43,809 nucleotides of DNA from Planctomycetota bacterium (GCA_003696725.1 RFGI01000071.1:1-43809), one strand, 5' to 3'. Positions 1 through 8,144 are shown, numbered from the stretch's first letter. A program made the numbers and translations. Notes: generated by a model not told the origin, from the sequence alone.

Positions 1-127
1 CGCAAGGGGGTGTACGGGAAAAACGCCCGGCGGTTTCACGCGGAGCGCCGGATGCTCTCGCAAGTCCGGGCGCGGCGGGCGGTTGCCGATCGTTCCCGAC
101 AACCCGGCCCCGGCGCGCCCGCCAGCC
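1..127. other. Left edge, no gene seen
   Basis: This stretch lies downstream of the minus-strand gene that ends at 128. I see no convincing gene, RNA or terminator here. The open frames in it have no ribosome binding site and look like GC-driven shadows. Confidence 0.5.
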
Positions 128-514
128 TCAGCCCGAGCGCAGCCCGAACAGACGGGCGGCGAAGCCCAGCGTCGCGGCGAGCGTGGCTCGGGTCGAGTTC
201 GCCGATTCGATCTCGGCCAGCAGCGCCCGGCGGGCGGCGTCGGCGGCGTCGGCGTCGTAGCCGGCCAGCGCCGCCGTCTCGTCGAGCCGGTCGCGCACCT
301 GCGCCAGCGCCTCGCCCGTGATCGAACGCAGGCGCGAGCGCAGCTCGCCGTGGAGCATGAGGAGGCGCTCCTGCGTCGCGATGACGGCGTGGGCCGCGGC
401 GAGCTCGGCCAGGGCCGCCACGAGCAGCGCCCGCTCGTCGTCGGTCAGCGGCGACGGGGCCGGCGTGGTGAGCCGATCGGTCAGGCGGTCGATGGTGTCG
501 GTGTCGATGGGCAT
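128..514 (-). CDS. Hypothetical protein, helical, 128 aa
   Basis: I do not recognise this protein. It is 128 residues, Ala- and Leu-rich, with no signal peptide and no membrane segment, and reads as mostly alpha-helical with heptad-like stretches around residues 25-95. The ATG at 514 lies 8 nt after the stop of the upstream lipoprotein gene, so the two are probably one transcript. A weak GAG serves as ribosome binding site. The partner lipoprotein has the same helical, Ala-rich character, so the pair may act together, but nothing shows a function. Confidence 0.6.
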   Translation of the reverse strand: MPIDTDTIDRLTDRLTTPAPSPLTDDERALLVAALAELAAAHAVIATQERLLMLHGELRSRLRSITGEALAQVRDRLDETAALAGYDADAADAARRALLAEIESANSTRATLAATLGFAARLFGLRSG

Positions 515-522
515 GGCTGGTC

Positions 523-1272
523 TCAGGGCGTGGGGTCAGCGGGCGCGGGCAGGAGGTCCGGGGCGAAGTCCGCGAGGATCGTTTCGAGAAGCCGGCGCGA
601 GTCGGGGTCGGCGACGCGGGCCAGCACGCGGTCGCGCCACACCTCGGCGAGGCGCGCCGACGCGGGGCCGGTGATCTCGCGCTCCAAGGCGCGAGCCCGT
701 GCCAGGGCGTCGGCCGAGGCCAGGGCGTCGGCGAAGAGCCGGGCGACGGCCGCGGCCCGGCGGTCCAGTTCCGCGAGCAGGCTCTCGCGGGCGGCGACGA
801 GGTCGCGCACGGGGGTCAGCGCGTCGAGCAGCCGGCTGCGCGTCCCGGCGCCGTCGCTCATCCGCCACGCCAGGGCGTAGTCGCCCAGCCAGGCGCGGGC
901 GGCTTCGGGCGTCATCGCGCCGGCCCGCACCTCGGCGGCCAGCGCGTCGGGCGCGGGCTCGGACGCCGGCTGCGCCAGGGCCGCGTCCAGCGCCCCGGTG
1001 TCGGCCCGGCCGTCGGGCGTGATGTAGCGTGAGACGATCCCGGCCTCGATGTCGGCCCGGCGCGCGGCGGCGTCGACGCGGGCCAGAGCGTCCACGGCGG
1101 CGCGAAGGGCGGCGAGGTCCTCGGCGTAGGCCGACCCCAGCCGGGCGATCGCGTCGGTTTGGGCCCGGGCGACGCGGTCCTTGATGTCGGGCGAAACGCA
1201 GCCCGCCGGGGTCACGATCGCCGCGGCGAGAGCCACGAACACGGTGAACCGGAGGATGAACAGACGGTGCAT
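523..1272 (-). CDS. Putative lipoprotein, 249 aa, unknown function
   Basis: The N-terminus has a positively charged start, a hydrophobic core and a lipobox-like end (TPAGC) with Cys25 as the likely lipidation site, so it is probably a membrane-anchored lipoprotein. The mature part is Ala/Arg/Asp-rich and helical, with long stretches resembling coiled coil (about residues 45-75 and 135-200). I do not recognise a family. The ATG at 1272 has AGGAG 8 nt upstream. It appears co-transcribed with the small gene at 128-514. Confidence 0.65.
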   Translation of the reverse strand: MHRLFILRFTVFVALAAAIVTPAGCVSPDIKDRVARAQTDAIARLGSAYAEDLAALRAAVDALARVDAAARRADIEAGIVSRYITPDGRADTGALDAALAQPASEPAPDALAAEVRAGAMTPEAARAWLGDYALAWRMSDGAGTRSRLLDALTPVRDLVAARESLLAELDRRAAAVARLFADALASADALARARALEREITGPASARLAEVWRDRVLARVADPDSRRLLETILADFAPDLLPAPADPTP

Positions 1273-1334
1273 GGCGCGCTCCTGTCGCGTGTGGTCGCGG
1301 TCAGGATCGCGGGCCTCAACCCGGGTTCAAGCAC

Positions 1335-1365
1335 AAAACGCGCGCAGCGCCGGGCGCTGTGCGCG
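1335..1365 (-). terminator. Rho-independent terminator after the PEP-CTERM gene at 1412-2071
   Basis: Read on the minus strand, a GC-rich stem of about 12 bp with one mismatch (arms near 1339-1350 and 1354-1365) is followed by TTTT. It lies about 45 nt past the stop of the minus-strand gene at 1412. The T-run is short. Confidence 0.6.
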
Positions 1366-1411
1366 AATGTGACCGGGCGCCCCGTCGGCGTGCGCGCGAG
1401 TCGGGCGTGTC

Positions 1412-2071
1412 TTACCGGCGCCGGCGGCGTCCGAGCGTCCCGACCAGGCCCACGGCGCCCAGCGCCACCCCCGAGGGCAGCGGCACGATCGACGCGCCGG
1501 GCGAGCCGGCCAGGTCCATCCCCAGCCCGTACACGCCGGACCCGGTCTCGGGGATCTCCTCGCCGAAGACGTCCGCGGTGGCGCCCCACAGCCCGAACGA
1601 CCGCGCCACCGGGTTCCAGCGGTTGGCGAGCCCGTTGTACGCGATGGGCTGGAAGAAGAAGGTCGCGTCGCCGGTTCTGCCGTCGGCCATATTCATGCGC
1701 AGCGTCAGGCTGCCGCCCATGATGTTGGTCGTCGGGTCGATGTTCATCTGACCGGCGACGAGCGAGAGCGACCCGGCCCGGGCGCCGACGGTGTTGGGGT
1801 TGAGATTCCGTTCGCGGAAGAGGTCCGCCTCGAAGCGGGTGAAGGTGAGGGTGTTGGCCGACTCGTCGTAGACGGTCTGCATCGTGCCGAAGTAGCGGAA
1901 CAGGATCGCGCCGGCGCCCTCGCTGTTGCGCGGGGCGTGCAGGACCGAGAACCCGAACCCGCTGCCCGTCCCCTGGAGGATGTTGTGGTCCAGCCGGACG
2001 GGGTCCGCCAGCGCAGCGGACGCGGCGGCGGTCAGGACGGTCGCTCCGATGAGTGCGTGGGTCGCTCGCAT
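1412..2071 (-). CDS. PEP-CTERM-like sorted protein 1 (VPLP), 219 aa
   Basis: Likely an exported protein processed by the exosortase at 18633-19499. A signal peptide of about 20 residues ends near ALA. The mature domain is beta-rich with many Gly, Thr and Asn, and I cannot assign a function to it. The C-terminus (residues 196-219) is VPLP, a hydrophobic stretch and five Arg, which is the tripartite PEP-CTERM layout. The ATG at 2071 is chosen because the signal peptide starts there and AGAGAGG lies just upstream; the frame is open further upstream without signal-peptide character. It follows the gene at 2223-2999 by 151 nt, where no strong promoter is seen, so read-through is likely. Confidence 0.8.
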   Translation of the reverse strand: MRATHALIGATVLTAAASAALADPVRLDHNILQGTGSGFGFSVLHAPRNSEGAGAILFRYFGTMQTVYDESANTLTFTRFEADLFRERNLNPNTVGARAGSLSLVAGQMNIDPTTNIMGGSLTLRMNMADGRTGDATFFFQPIAYNGLANRWNPVARSFGLWGATADVFGEEIPETGSGVYGLGMDLAGSPGASIVPLPSGVALGAVGLVGTLGRRRRR

Positions 2072-2222
2072 GGCTTGCCTCTCTGTGCGTGTGTCGCGCC
2101 AGGCGCGGGGAGCGCCCGGACGCACAGGAAGCCTGCCCGACCGTGGCCGCCCGGCCAGGCGAAGGCGCGCCATCGCCGGCGCGCGGGGTCGGGCTGTGCG
2201 GACTGGTTTTCGGACAGGCCGG

Positions 2223-2999
2223 TTATCGGCGTCGGCGCAGAGCCGCGAGCCCGGCCAGGCCGAGGACGCCGACCGCCCCGGGCGCCGGGACGACGGCGGT
2301 GGGGATCAGGACCGGGGCGCCGTTGAGCACCGGGTTGACGCCGGGCTGGGTCGGTGGCGCGATGAGGTTCGCGTAGCCCGCGCCGATCGCCGCGGGCCCG
2401 GTGAACATCAGCAGCGTGACGGCCTGGCCGTTGTCGAGCTGCTGGGCGGGGTCGAGGGACCAGCGCCAGTCGTGCGAGGCGCCGAACGCGCCGAGGTCCT
2501 CGAGGTCGCCCGGGTCGCCCGCGCCCGGCGCGACGACGCCCGGCCCGGGGGTGAGGAGCCCCCGGCCGCGCACGATCGAGGCGTCCATCACGTCCGAGCC
2601 CGGGATGAAGGACAGCCCGCCGACCTCGAAGGTCAGCAGCGACTGGACGGTCGCGGCGCTCTGGGACACCAGGCGCAGCGAGTACGCGAAGACGAGGTCG
2701 CCCTCGGCGAGCGCGGGCCCGCCCTGGCCGACGCTCGTCGCCTGGGTGACGCGGTAGACACGGGTGGTGAGCGTGGTGGCGTCGAGGATCGCGCCGCCCG
2801 CGGAGCGCACGAACCCGGACTGGGTGAACGCGGCGCCGGCCGCGAAGGGTGTGGCGTTCATGTCCAGCGTGGCGACGAGGTTGGTGAAGGGGGCGAGGTC
2901 CGCGACCTGGTGCATGCCGGGGTCGAAGGCCGCCAGCGCCGGCGTCGCGACGATCGCCGCGCCGAGGACGGCCGCCCGGGTGAGTGTGTTGCGCGCCAC
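2223..2999 (-). CDS. PEP-CTERM-like sorted protein 2 (VPAP), GTG start, 258 aa
   Basis: Exported protein with a signal peptide ending near residue 22 (TPALA-A), a beta-rich middle of unknown function and a C-terminal sorting signal at residues 237-258 (VPAP, hydrophobic run, RRRR). The start is taken as GTG at 2999. No ATG precedes the signal peptide in a sensible place, and GAGGAGAAG lies just upstream of this GTG. The open frame continues much further upstream, but that part overlaps the next gene and has shadow-like composition. Probably in one transcript with the genes at 3131 and 1412. Confidence 0.78.
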   Translation of the reverse strand: MARNTLTRAAVLGAAIVATPALAAFDPGMHQVADLAPFTNLVATLDMNATPFAAGAAFTQSGFVRSAGGAILDATTLTTRVYRVTQATSVGQGGPALAEGDLVFAYSLRLVSQSAATVQSLLTFEVGGLSFIPGSDVMDASIVRGRGLLTPGPGVVAPGAGDPGDLEDLGAFGASHDWRWSLDPAQQLDNGQAVTLLMFTGPAAIGAGYANLIAPPTQPGVNPVLNGAPVLIPTAVVPAPGAVGVLGLAGLAALRRRR

Positions 3000-3130
3000 C
3001 GTGTCTTCTCCTCGTCCGTCCTGAATCCTGCGCGGCGCGCCGGCCCTTGCCGACCGGTCGCGCCGGGTCTGTCGTTCGTGATCGGCGCCGGCCCGGGCCC
3101 CCACCCGTGTGCGCGGCCGACGCCGGTGAC

Positions 3131-3871
3131 TCACCCTGCCGCCCGCCTCCGTCGCCGCGCCGCCAGCGCCGCCATCCCCACCAGGCCCGTCCCCGCGGCG
3201 CCGGGCAGCGGGACGACCGCGCCCAGGTCCGGCTGGCCCGGCTGGTTGACCAGCGCCAACATCTCGACGGTGGTCCCGCCGTGGTTGGTAATGAGGACCT
3301 GCGACCGGCCGATCTGCACGTTGCCCGAGGCACGGACGTACCAACCGAAGCGGTCGGTCTGGCCGACGCCCCCGAGGTTGTCGGTGTCGAAGTCGAAGAT
3401 GAAGACGTCGCTGAGCCCGAGCCCGCTGTTGTCCTGGAGCGAGACCACGGCCGACGGCTGGTTGCTCATGTCGGCGATCGTGCCGTGGGTGGCGGCGGCG
3501 AGGTCGCCGATGTCGATGTTGCCGCCGGCGGGCGCGCCGAACATGAACTGCTCGATCCCGCTGGGCCCGTGGCCGACGAACTCGTAGGCGATGACGACCG
3601 TGTCCAGCCCGACGCCGGGCGACGCGACGTTGCCGAACACCGTGGCGGTGAGCGTGCCGGTGTACGAAAGCGTCGAGAAATGGGCCGTGAGGCTGTTGGG
3701 CGTCGTCATGCCGCTGACGACGCCGGTGAGGTCGAGCCCGGTCAGGCCCGCCGTCACATCCGAGAGGGTGGCGACGCCGATGTCCGCCACCGGGATGGTC
3801 CCGGCAAACGCGGCCGAGCCCGTCAGAGCCGCGGCCGCGAACGCTCCCGCTCGAAACATACGCGAGTGCAT
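3131..3871 (-). CDS. PEP-CTERM-like sorted protein 3 (VPLP), 246 aa
   Basis: Signal peptide at the N-terminus (cleavage likely after SAAFA), a beta-rich mature domain, then VPLP, a hydrophobic segment and RRRRR followed by AAG at residues 220-246. The three residues after the Arg cluster are slightly unusual for the class. Start ATG at 3871 has GGAG about 10 nt upstream; a second ATG at 3859 is possible. A good sigma70-type promoter is visible at 3950-3978, so this is probably the first gene of a three-gene unit (3131, 2223, 1412). Mature function is not recognised. Confidence 0.8.
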   Translation of the reverse strand: MHSRMFRAGAFAAAALTGSAAFAGTIPVADIGVATLSDVTAGLTGLDLTGVVSGMTTPNSLTAHFSTLSYTGTLTATVFGNVASPGVGLDTVVIAYEFVGHGPSGIEQFMFGAPAGGNIDIGDLAAATHGTIADMSNQPSAVVSLQDNSGLGLSDVFIFDFDTDNLGGVGQTDRFGWYVRASGNVQIGRSQVLITNHGGTTVEMLALVNQPGQPDLGAVVPLPGAAGTGLVGMAALAARRRRRAAG

Positions 3872-3949
3872 CTCTGGTCTTTCTCCGCCCTTCGTCCTGT
3901 GAGCCGGAAACTCAGTGCTCACACGGACTTAGAAGGCTCTCCGAGCACG

Positions 3950-3978
3950 ATTATGCCGCCCGGCCGGCGTCGAGGCAA
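3950..3978 (-). promoter_or_regulatory. Sigma70-type promoter for the PEP-CTERM unit 3871-1412
   Basis: On the minus strand TTGCCT (3978-3973), a 17-nt spacer and CATAAT (3955-3950) match the -35/-10 consensus at 4/6 and 5/6 positions. The start codon at 3871 is about 75 nt downstream. Confidence 0.5.
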
Positions 3979-4007
3979 GGGCCTTGGGCCGACATTTCGG
4001 AAAAACC

Positions 4008-4036
4008 CTCACACACGACCGGGCACGGCCCATAAC
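4008..4036 (+). promoter_or_regulatory. Candidate promoter for rmlD-rmlB
   Basis: CTCACA (4008-4013), a 17-nt spacer and CATAAC (4031-4036) match the consensus at 4/6 in each hexamer. It is back-to-back with the minus-strand promoter at 3950-3978, and rmlD starts about 120 nt downstream. Sequence match only. Confidence 0.33.
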
Positions 4037-4164
4037 CTCGAACCCGCCGATCCCCACGCCCACCGACGGCGATCGACGAACCCGCCGCAGGGCCCGCGCC
4101 CGACCGTCCGATGATCAGCGGCGGGCCGGCCCGCGTAGCACCCCTGAACGCCCGAGGAGCGACC

Positions 4165-5085
4165 ATGATGCCGAGATCATCCAACCCGGCGTCCGACGGC
4201 CTGTGGGTGATCCTCGGCGGCGGGGGCATGCTCGGGCGGGCGTGGTCCGAGAGCCTCCGTGCTGACCCGCCCCCCGGCGGGTGGCGGGCGCTGACGCGCG
4301 CCCAATGCGACATCACCAGCGAGGCCGACGCCGCCGCGGCGATCGCGCCGGGCGTGGGTGTGGTGGTCAACGCCGCCGCGTGGACGGACGTGGACGGCGC
4401 CGAGGCCGACGAGGCCGGGGCGCTGCGCGTCAACGCCGACGGGCCGGCGATCCTGGCCGAGCGCTGCCAGACCGTCGGGGCGCTGCTGGTCCATTACTCG
4501 ACCGATTACGTCTTCGACGGCGCCGCGGCCACCCCCTACCGCGTGGACCACCCGCGGGCGCCGATCAACGCCTACGGCCGATCCAAGGCCGCCGGCGAAG
4601 AGCGGATCGAATCCTCCGGCTGCGATCACCTGATCGTCCGCACGTCGTGGCTGTACGCGGCGCACGGCGGGAACTTCGTGAACACGATCGCCCGCGCGTG
4701 CCGGGCCAAGCCGTCGCTGCGCGTCGTCGCGGACCAGATCGGCCGGCCGACGTCGTGCGACTCGCTGGTCGCGGCGACGCGGCGGCTGATCGCGGCCGGG
4801 GCGCGCGGCGCGCAGCACGCCTGCGATGCGGGCGAGTGCTCGTGGTTCGACCTCGCCCGGGCGATCGCCCGCCGAGTCAACCCCGCGTGCCGGGTCGAGC
4901 CGTGCGCGACCGACGAGTTCCCCCGGCCGGCGCCCAGGCCCGCGTACAGCGTCCTGGACCTGTCCGCGACGGAGGCGTTGATCGGCCCGCTGACGCCCTG
5001 GCCCGACGCGCTGGCGCGCACGCTCGATCGCATGACGCAGGAAGACGCCGCCGAAGCCGCGGCGCCGGGGAGGCGGTCCGCATGA
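4165..5085 (+). CDS. rfbD: dTDP-4-dehydrorhamnose reductase (RmlD)
   Basis: Last step of dTDP-L-rhamnose synthesis, NAD(P)H-dependent reduction of dTDP-4-dehydro-L-rhamnose, cytosolic. The protein is an extended SDR of 306 residues, close to family length. Visible are the nucleotide-binding GGGGMLG (residues 18-24), NAAAWTDVDGAE (69-80), the STDYVFDG motif (112-119) and the catalytic Tyr137/Lys141 pair (YGRSK). The ATG at 4165 is chosen because GAGGAG (4154-4159) sits 5 nt upstream; an ATG at 4111 lacks one. The gene overlaps rmlB by ATGA, so the two are translationally coupled. Rhamnose made here fits the rhamnosyltransferase-like genes in the EPS operon. Confidence 0.93.
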   Translation: MMPRSSNPASDGLWVILGGGGMLGRAWSESLRADPPPGGWRALTRAQCDITSEADAAAAIAPGVGVVVNAAAWTDVDGAEADEAGALRVNADGPAILAERCQTVGALLVHYSTDYVFDGAAATPYRVDHPRAPINAYGRSKAAGEERIESSGCDHLIVRTSWLYAAHGGNFVNTIARACRAKPSLRVVADQIGRPTSCDSLVAATRRLIAAGARGAQHACDAGECSWFDLARAIARRVNPACRVEPCATDEFPRPAPRPAYSVLDLSATEALIGPLTPWPDALARTLDRMTQEDAAEAAAPGRRSA

Positions 5086-6107
5086 GTCGCACGATTCTCG
5101 TCACCGGCGGCGCCGGGTTCATCGGGTCCAACTTCGTCCGCTTCGTCCGCGAGCAGCGTCCGGACTGGACGATCATGAACCTCGACGCGTTGACGTACTC
5201 GGGCAACCTCGAGAACCTCGCCGACCTGGACGGCGACGCACGCCACCGGTTCGTGCGCGGGGACATCCGCGACGCGGGCGCGGTCCGCCCGCTGATGGAC
5301 GGCGTGGACGCCGTCGTCCACTTCGCCGCCGAGAGCCACGTGGATCGATCGATCCACGACTCGGCGCCGTTCATCACGACCAACGTGCAGGGGACACAGG
5401 TCCTCCTGGACGCGGCGCGAGACGCCGGCGTGGGGCGGTTCGTGCACGTCTCGACGGACGAGGTGTACGGGAGCCTGCCGCTGGACCGGCCGGACCTGGC
5501 CTTCACCGAACAGACCCCCCTGGCGCCCAACAGCCCGTACGCGGCGAGCAAGGCGGCCAGCGACCTCCTGGTCCGGGCGGCGCACCACACCTTCGGGATG
5601 GACACCGTGATCACACGGTGCTCGAACAACTTCGGGCCCTTCCAGTTCCCCGAGAAGGTCATCCCACTGTTCGTCACGAACCTGATCCGGGGCGAGCCCG
5701 TGCCGCTGTACGGCGACGGGAAGAACGTCCGCGACTGGCTCCACGTCGAGGACCACTGCGAGGCGATCCTCGCCGTCCTGGAGCGCGGCCGGGCGGGCGA
5801 GGTGTACAACATCGGCGGGAACAACGAACGTTCGAACCTGGAGCTCACGCGCGAGATCCTGCGCCTGATGGGCGCCGGCGACGAGATGATCCGTCCGGTG
5901 GCCGACCGGCCCGGGCACGACCGGCGCTACGCGATCGACGCGTCGAAGATCCGCGACGAGCTGGGCTGGGCGCCCACGCGCAGCGCCTGGCCCGAGGCGC
6001 TCGAGGCGACCGTCGCCTGGTACCGCGAGCACGAGCCGTGGTGGAGGCGGGTCAGGAGCGGCGAATACCGCGAGTTCCACCTGAATCACGACGCGAGCCC
6101 GGCCTGA
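5082..6107 (+). CDS. rfbB: dTDP-glucose 4,6-dehydratase (RmlB)
   Basis: Second step of dTDP-L-rhamnose synthesis: converts dTDP-glucose to dTDP-4-dehydro-6-deoxyglucose with bound NAD+. It is 341 residues, typical for the family. Seen: the Rossmann GGAGFIGSN (residues 9-17), HFAAESHVDRS (80-90), the STDEVYG motif with Thr125, Asp126 and Glu127, and the catalytic YAASK with Tyr153 and Lys157. The start is ATG at 5082 within the ATGA overlap with rmlD. The gene is convergent with the PEP-CTERM gene that ends at 6203. Confidence 0.96.
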   Translation: MSRTILVTGGAGFIGSNFVRFVREQRPDWTIMNLDALTYSGNLENLADLDGDARHRFVRGDIRDAGAVRPLMDGVDAVVHFAAESHVDRSIHDSAPFITTNVQGTQVLLDAARDAGVGRFVHVSTDEVYGSLPLDRPDLAFTEQTPLAPNSPYAASKAASDLLVRAAHHTFGMDTVITRCSNNFGPFQFPEKVIPLFVTNLIRGEPVPLYGDGKNVRDWLHVEDHCEAILAVLERGRAGEVYNIGGNNERSNLELTREILRLMGAGDEMIRPVADRPGHDRRYAIDASKIRDELGWAPTRSAWPEALEATVAWYREHEPWWRRVRSGEYREFHLNHDASPA

Positions 6108-6125
6108 CGCCGGCCCGGCGCGCAA

Positions 6126-6160
6126 CAACCGCCGAGGCAAGCCCCAGGCCCCGGCGGTTG
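6126..6160. repeat. 9-bp inverted repeat between convergent genes
   Basis: CAACCGCCG (6126-6134) and CGGCGGTTG (6152-6160) are perfect inverted arms between the ends of rmlB (+) and the PEP-CTERM gene (-). The hairpin is strong, but neither strand has a T-run on its 3' side; an A-run follows at 6162-6167 on plus. It may slow or stop transcription from both sides, but it is not a canonical terminator. Confidence 0.55.
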
Positions 6161-6202
6161 GAAAAAAGGGAAACCGAGATTCGTGCGCCCTCGCGGCGCG
6201 GA

Positions 6203-6934
6203 TCAGCGCCGGCGTCGGCGGCTGGCGATCGCGCCGAGCCCCGCCAGGCCGTACATCGCCGCGCCCGGGAGCGGGACGGCCTTGCCGATGAACAGGAAGT
6301 CCTGCGTGTCCTTCGAGGACCCGCCCTCCTCGAACGAGAGCCAGCCCCGGCCGACGAAGTAGCCCTTGCCGGCCTGCGGGTGGCCGGCCAGGCGGTGCTC
6401 GTCCTGGAGGAACTTGAACGGGTTGCCCGTGCCGGGCTCCTCGAAGATGTCGAACTGGAAGTCGTTCTCGTCGCCCACGACGTTGACGGCGTTGAGCGTG
6501 CCGGCGTTGCTCTGGTCCGGCGGGTTGACGACCCAGCCGGTCCCCTGCGGGGCGACGTTCATGACGTACGAGAAGTTCAGGTCGTACTCGCCCGTGCCGG
6601 CGTGACTCAGGTCGTGGCCCGTTCCGGAGTCGCGCCCGCCGAACACGCGCCCGGCGATGGTGATCTGGAACTGCCCGCCCAGGGCGTTGGGCGGCGGGGC
6701 GAGTTCGGTGACGGTCAGGAACACGCCCTGCGCGGTGTTGAAGGAGAAGGTGGTCGTCGCGCCGTCGCCGAATAGATCATCGAGGCGCAGGCCGTACCCC
6801 GGTGGGTTCTGATTCCCGTCGGGATGGTCGAAGAGCCGGTAGGTCGCGACGACGGTCGAGGACCCGGCGTGCGCCATCGACGCCGCGCCAAGAGCCGCGA
6901 TGACCCCGCCCGCACACACACAACGACGGATCAT
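6203..6934 (-). CDS. PEP-CTERM-like sorted protein 4 (VPLP), 243 aa
   Basis: Signal peptide of about 22 residues (ends near SMAHA), a mature beta-rich domain with several aromatic and Asp/Asn residues, then VPLP, a hydrophobic run and five Arg at residues 220-243. Mature function is not recognised. ATG at 6934 is chosen for the signal peptide and the GAGAGAGGA upstream. A promoter is visible at 7028-7056, so this gene is probably transcribed alone. Its 3' end faces rmlB. Confidence 0.8.
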   Translation of the reverse strand: MIRRCVCAGGVIAALGAASMAHAGSSTVVATYRLFDHPDGNQNPPGYGLRLDDLFGDGATTTFSFNTAQGVFLTVTELAPPPNALGGQFQITIAGRVFGGRDSGTGHDLSHAGTGEYDLNFSYVMNVAPQGTGWVVNPPDQSNAGTLNAVNVVGDENDFQFDIFEEPGTGNPFKFLQDEHRLAGHPQAGKGYFVGRGWLSFEEGGSSKDTQDFLFIGKAVPLPGAAMYGLAGLGAIASRRRRR

Positions 6935-7027
6935 GATGAAGGTCCTCTCTCCCGCTCCGCCGAGCCGGGGCGCGACCGGGCCCGGAGCCCGTCGGCACAC
7001 AACGCCCGCGGCGGTCGGAGCGGCGCC

Positions 7028-7056
7028 ATGGTACCGGCGGACGTGTCCCAACTCAA
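7028..7056 (-). promoter_or_regulatory. Sigma70-type promoter for the gene at 6203-6934
   Basis: On the minus strand TTGAGT (7056-7051), a 17-nt spacer and TACCAT (7033-7028) match the consensus at 4/6 in each hexamer. The leader to the ATG at 6934 would be about 90 nt. Confidence 0.42.
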
Positions 7057-7077
7057 GGATATCCAGCGTGTTAGAGG

Positions 7078-7108
7078 GTTTTTGCGCGCTCGTGGGCGCG
7101 CGAAAAAC
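7078..7108. repeat. Inverted repeat GTTTTT-GCGCGC / GCGCGCG-AAAAAC
   Basis: The two arms (7078-7089 and 7096-7108) pair fully except for one bulged base. The T-tract precedes the GC stem and the A-tract follows it on both strands, so by itself this is not a terminator. The A-run at 7103-7107 is also the T-tract of the minus-strand terminator next to it. Confidence 0.55.
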
Positions 7109-7136
7109 GCGGACCCGGCGCACGCCGAGCCCGCGT
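7103..7136 (-). terminator. Rho-independent terminator after the gene at 7176-7841
   Basis: Read on minus, ACGCGG (7136-7131) pairs with CCGCGT (7112-7107) with an inner CGGCG/CGCCG pairing, then TTTTT follows (7107-7103). It lies 40 nt past the stop of the PEP-CTERM gene. Confidence 0.65.
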
Positions 7137-7175
7137 GGATTGGAGTCAGTCACGTGTCGCCCGGGCGGGCGCGTC

Positions 7176-7841
7176 TCAGGCGCGGCGCCGGCGAGTCACG
7201 CCGACGCAGGCCAGACCCGCCAGGCCCATCGCCGAGCCGATCGGCGTCGGGACGACGGCGAAGATGTCGACGTCCGCGTCGTCGTCGATGAACAGCGATT
7301 GGCCTTCGACCATCGCGACCTGCGTGGGACCGAACTTGAACTGGAGGAACGAGCCGCTCAGCGACGGCGCGCCGTCCCAGGCCGAGACGTCCACGCCCGC
7401 GAAGTCCGTCCCGCCGACGAGGTTCGAGAAGAACCCGGCGAAGGTCAGGCCGTCGATGGTGAAGGGCCCGGTCTGGCCGGCCGAGGCGTTGACCGAGCCG
7501 CTGCCGGCGACGATCGAGGCGTGGTACTGCGCGCCGCCGGTGTCCATGATCATGAATGTGCCGCCCGTGACGGTCCCGCCGACGATGCTGATCGAGCCGG
7601 TGAAATCACCGAGCTGGTTGGGGGCGATGTTCTGGTTGGCGCCGTCGATCAGCATGCCGGCGAGGCTGGAGTTGCCGTCGTCGACGAGCGTGATCGTGCC
7701 GGTGAACCCGGTCCCGAAGGGCCCGTCGGCCGTCGCCGTGAGGCTGTTGACGTCGAACTGGAGGACCTGGTTCGCCTCGGCGAGCCCCGCCGCACCGAGG
7801 CCCGCCAGGGCCGCCGCCGCGATGATGCAACACTTCTTCAT
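7176..7841 (-). CDS. PEP-CTERM-like sorted protein 5 (VPTP), paralogue of 8180-8821, 221 aa
   Basis: Signal peptide starting MKKCC and ending near residue 23, a beta-strand-rich domain rich in Gly, Thr and Ser, an acidic run (DDDADVD) just before the sorting signal, then VPTP, a hydrophobic stretch and RRRR at residues 197-221. The mature domain is closely related to the next gene upstream: both have VLQFDxNSLTAT, GFTGTITL, GQTGPFxIDGLTF and GSFLQFKFG in the same order. ATG at 7841 has GGGAG upstream; a longer in-frame ATG at 7934 has no signal-peptide character. It has its own terminator (7103-7136) and a candidate promoter (7941-7968). The paralogue pair suggests a tandem duplication of a surface or matrix protein. 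Confidence 0.82.
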   Translation of the reverse strand: MKKCCIIAAAALAGLGAAGLAEANQVLQFDVNSLTATADGPFGTGFTGTITLVDDGNSSLAGMLIDGANQNIAPNQLGDFTGSISIVGGTVTGGTFMIMDTGGAQYHASIVAGSGSVNASAGQTGPFTIDGLTFAGFFSNLVGGTDFAGVDVSAWDGAPSLSGSFLQFKFGPTQVAMVEGQSLFIDDDADVDIFAVVPTPIGSAMGLAGLACVGVTRRRRA

Positions 7842-7940
7842 CTCTGTCTCCCTTGTCTCTCGGTTGTGCGCCGGGCGCCCGCCCGACTGACTCTGTTTCA
7901 CGGGGCCGACCCGCGCCCCATGACCGCGGTGCACCGCGCA

Positions 7941-7968
7941 CCTATGCGGCCCGATGGACGCCTGTCAG
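7941..7968 (-). promoter_or_regulatory. Candidate promoter with overlapping palindrome for the gene at 7176-7841
   Basis: On minus, CTGACA (7968-7963), a 16-nt spacer and CATAGG (7946-7941) form a modest promoter match. A perfect 14-nt palindrome, CGCGGTGCACCGCG (7925-7938), sits where transcription would start and could be an operator. In DNA this GC-rich, short palindromes occur by chance. Confidence 0.25.
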
Positions 7969-8113
7969 CCCAGCGACAAAGCCCTACACCGGGGACAGGG
8001 ACACGCCAGACGGTCGGCGTGGAATATGAAAAAAAAGGTGTTCCCGGACGCGATCGGACCCGCCCCGGGCGCCCCTCGACAAAGCCCGCAGAACGCCGGG
8101 GTTCACCCAGCGC

Positions 8114-8144
8114 AAAAAAACACCGGCCAGAGAAGAGCCGGTGT
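8114..8144 (-). terminator. Rho-independent terminator after the gene at 8180-8821
   Basis: Read on minus, ACACCGGC pairs with GCCGGTGT across a loop of about 8 nt and is followed by TTTTTTT (8120-8114). It lies 35 nt past the stop codon at 8180. One of the two clearest terminators in the window. Confidence 0.85.

Noticed and set aside
10-880. Overlapping open frames on plus at the left edge
   Set aside because: They are Arg/Ala-rich, antisense to the two minus-strand genes and lack ribosome binding sites.
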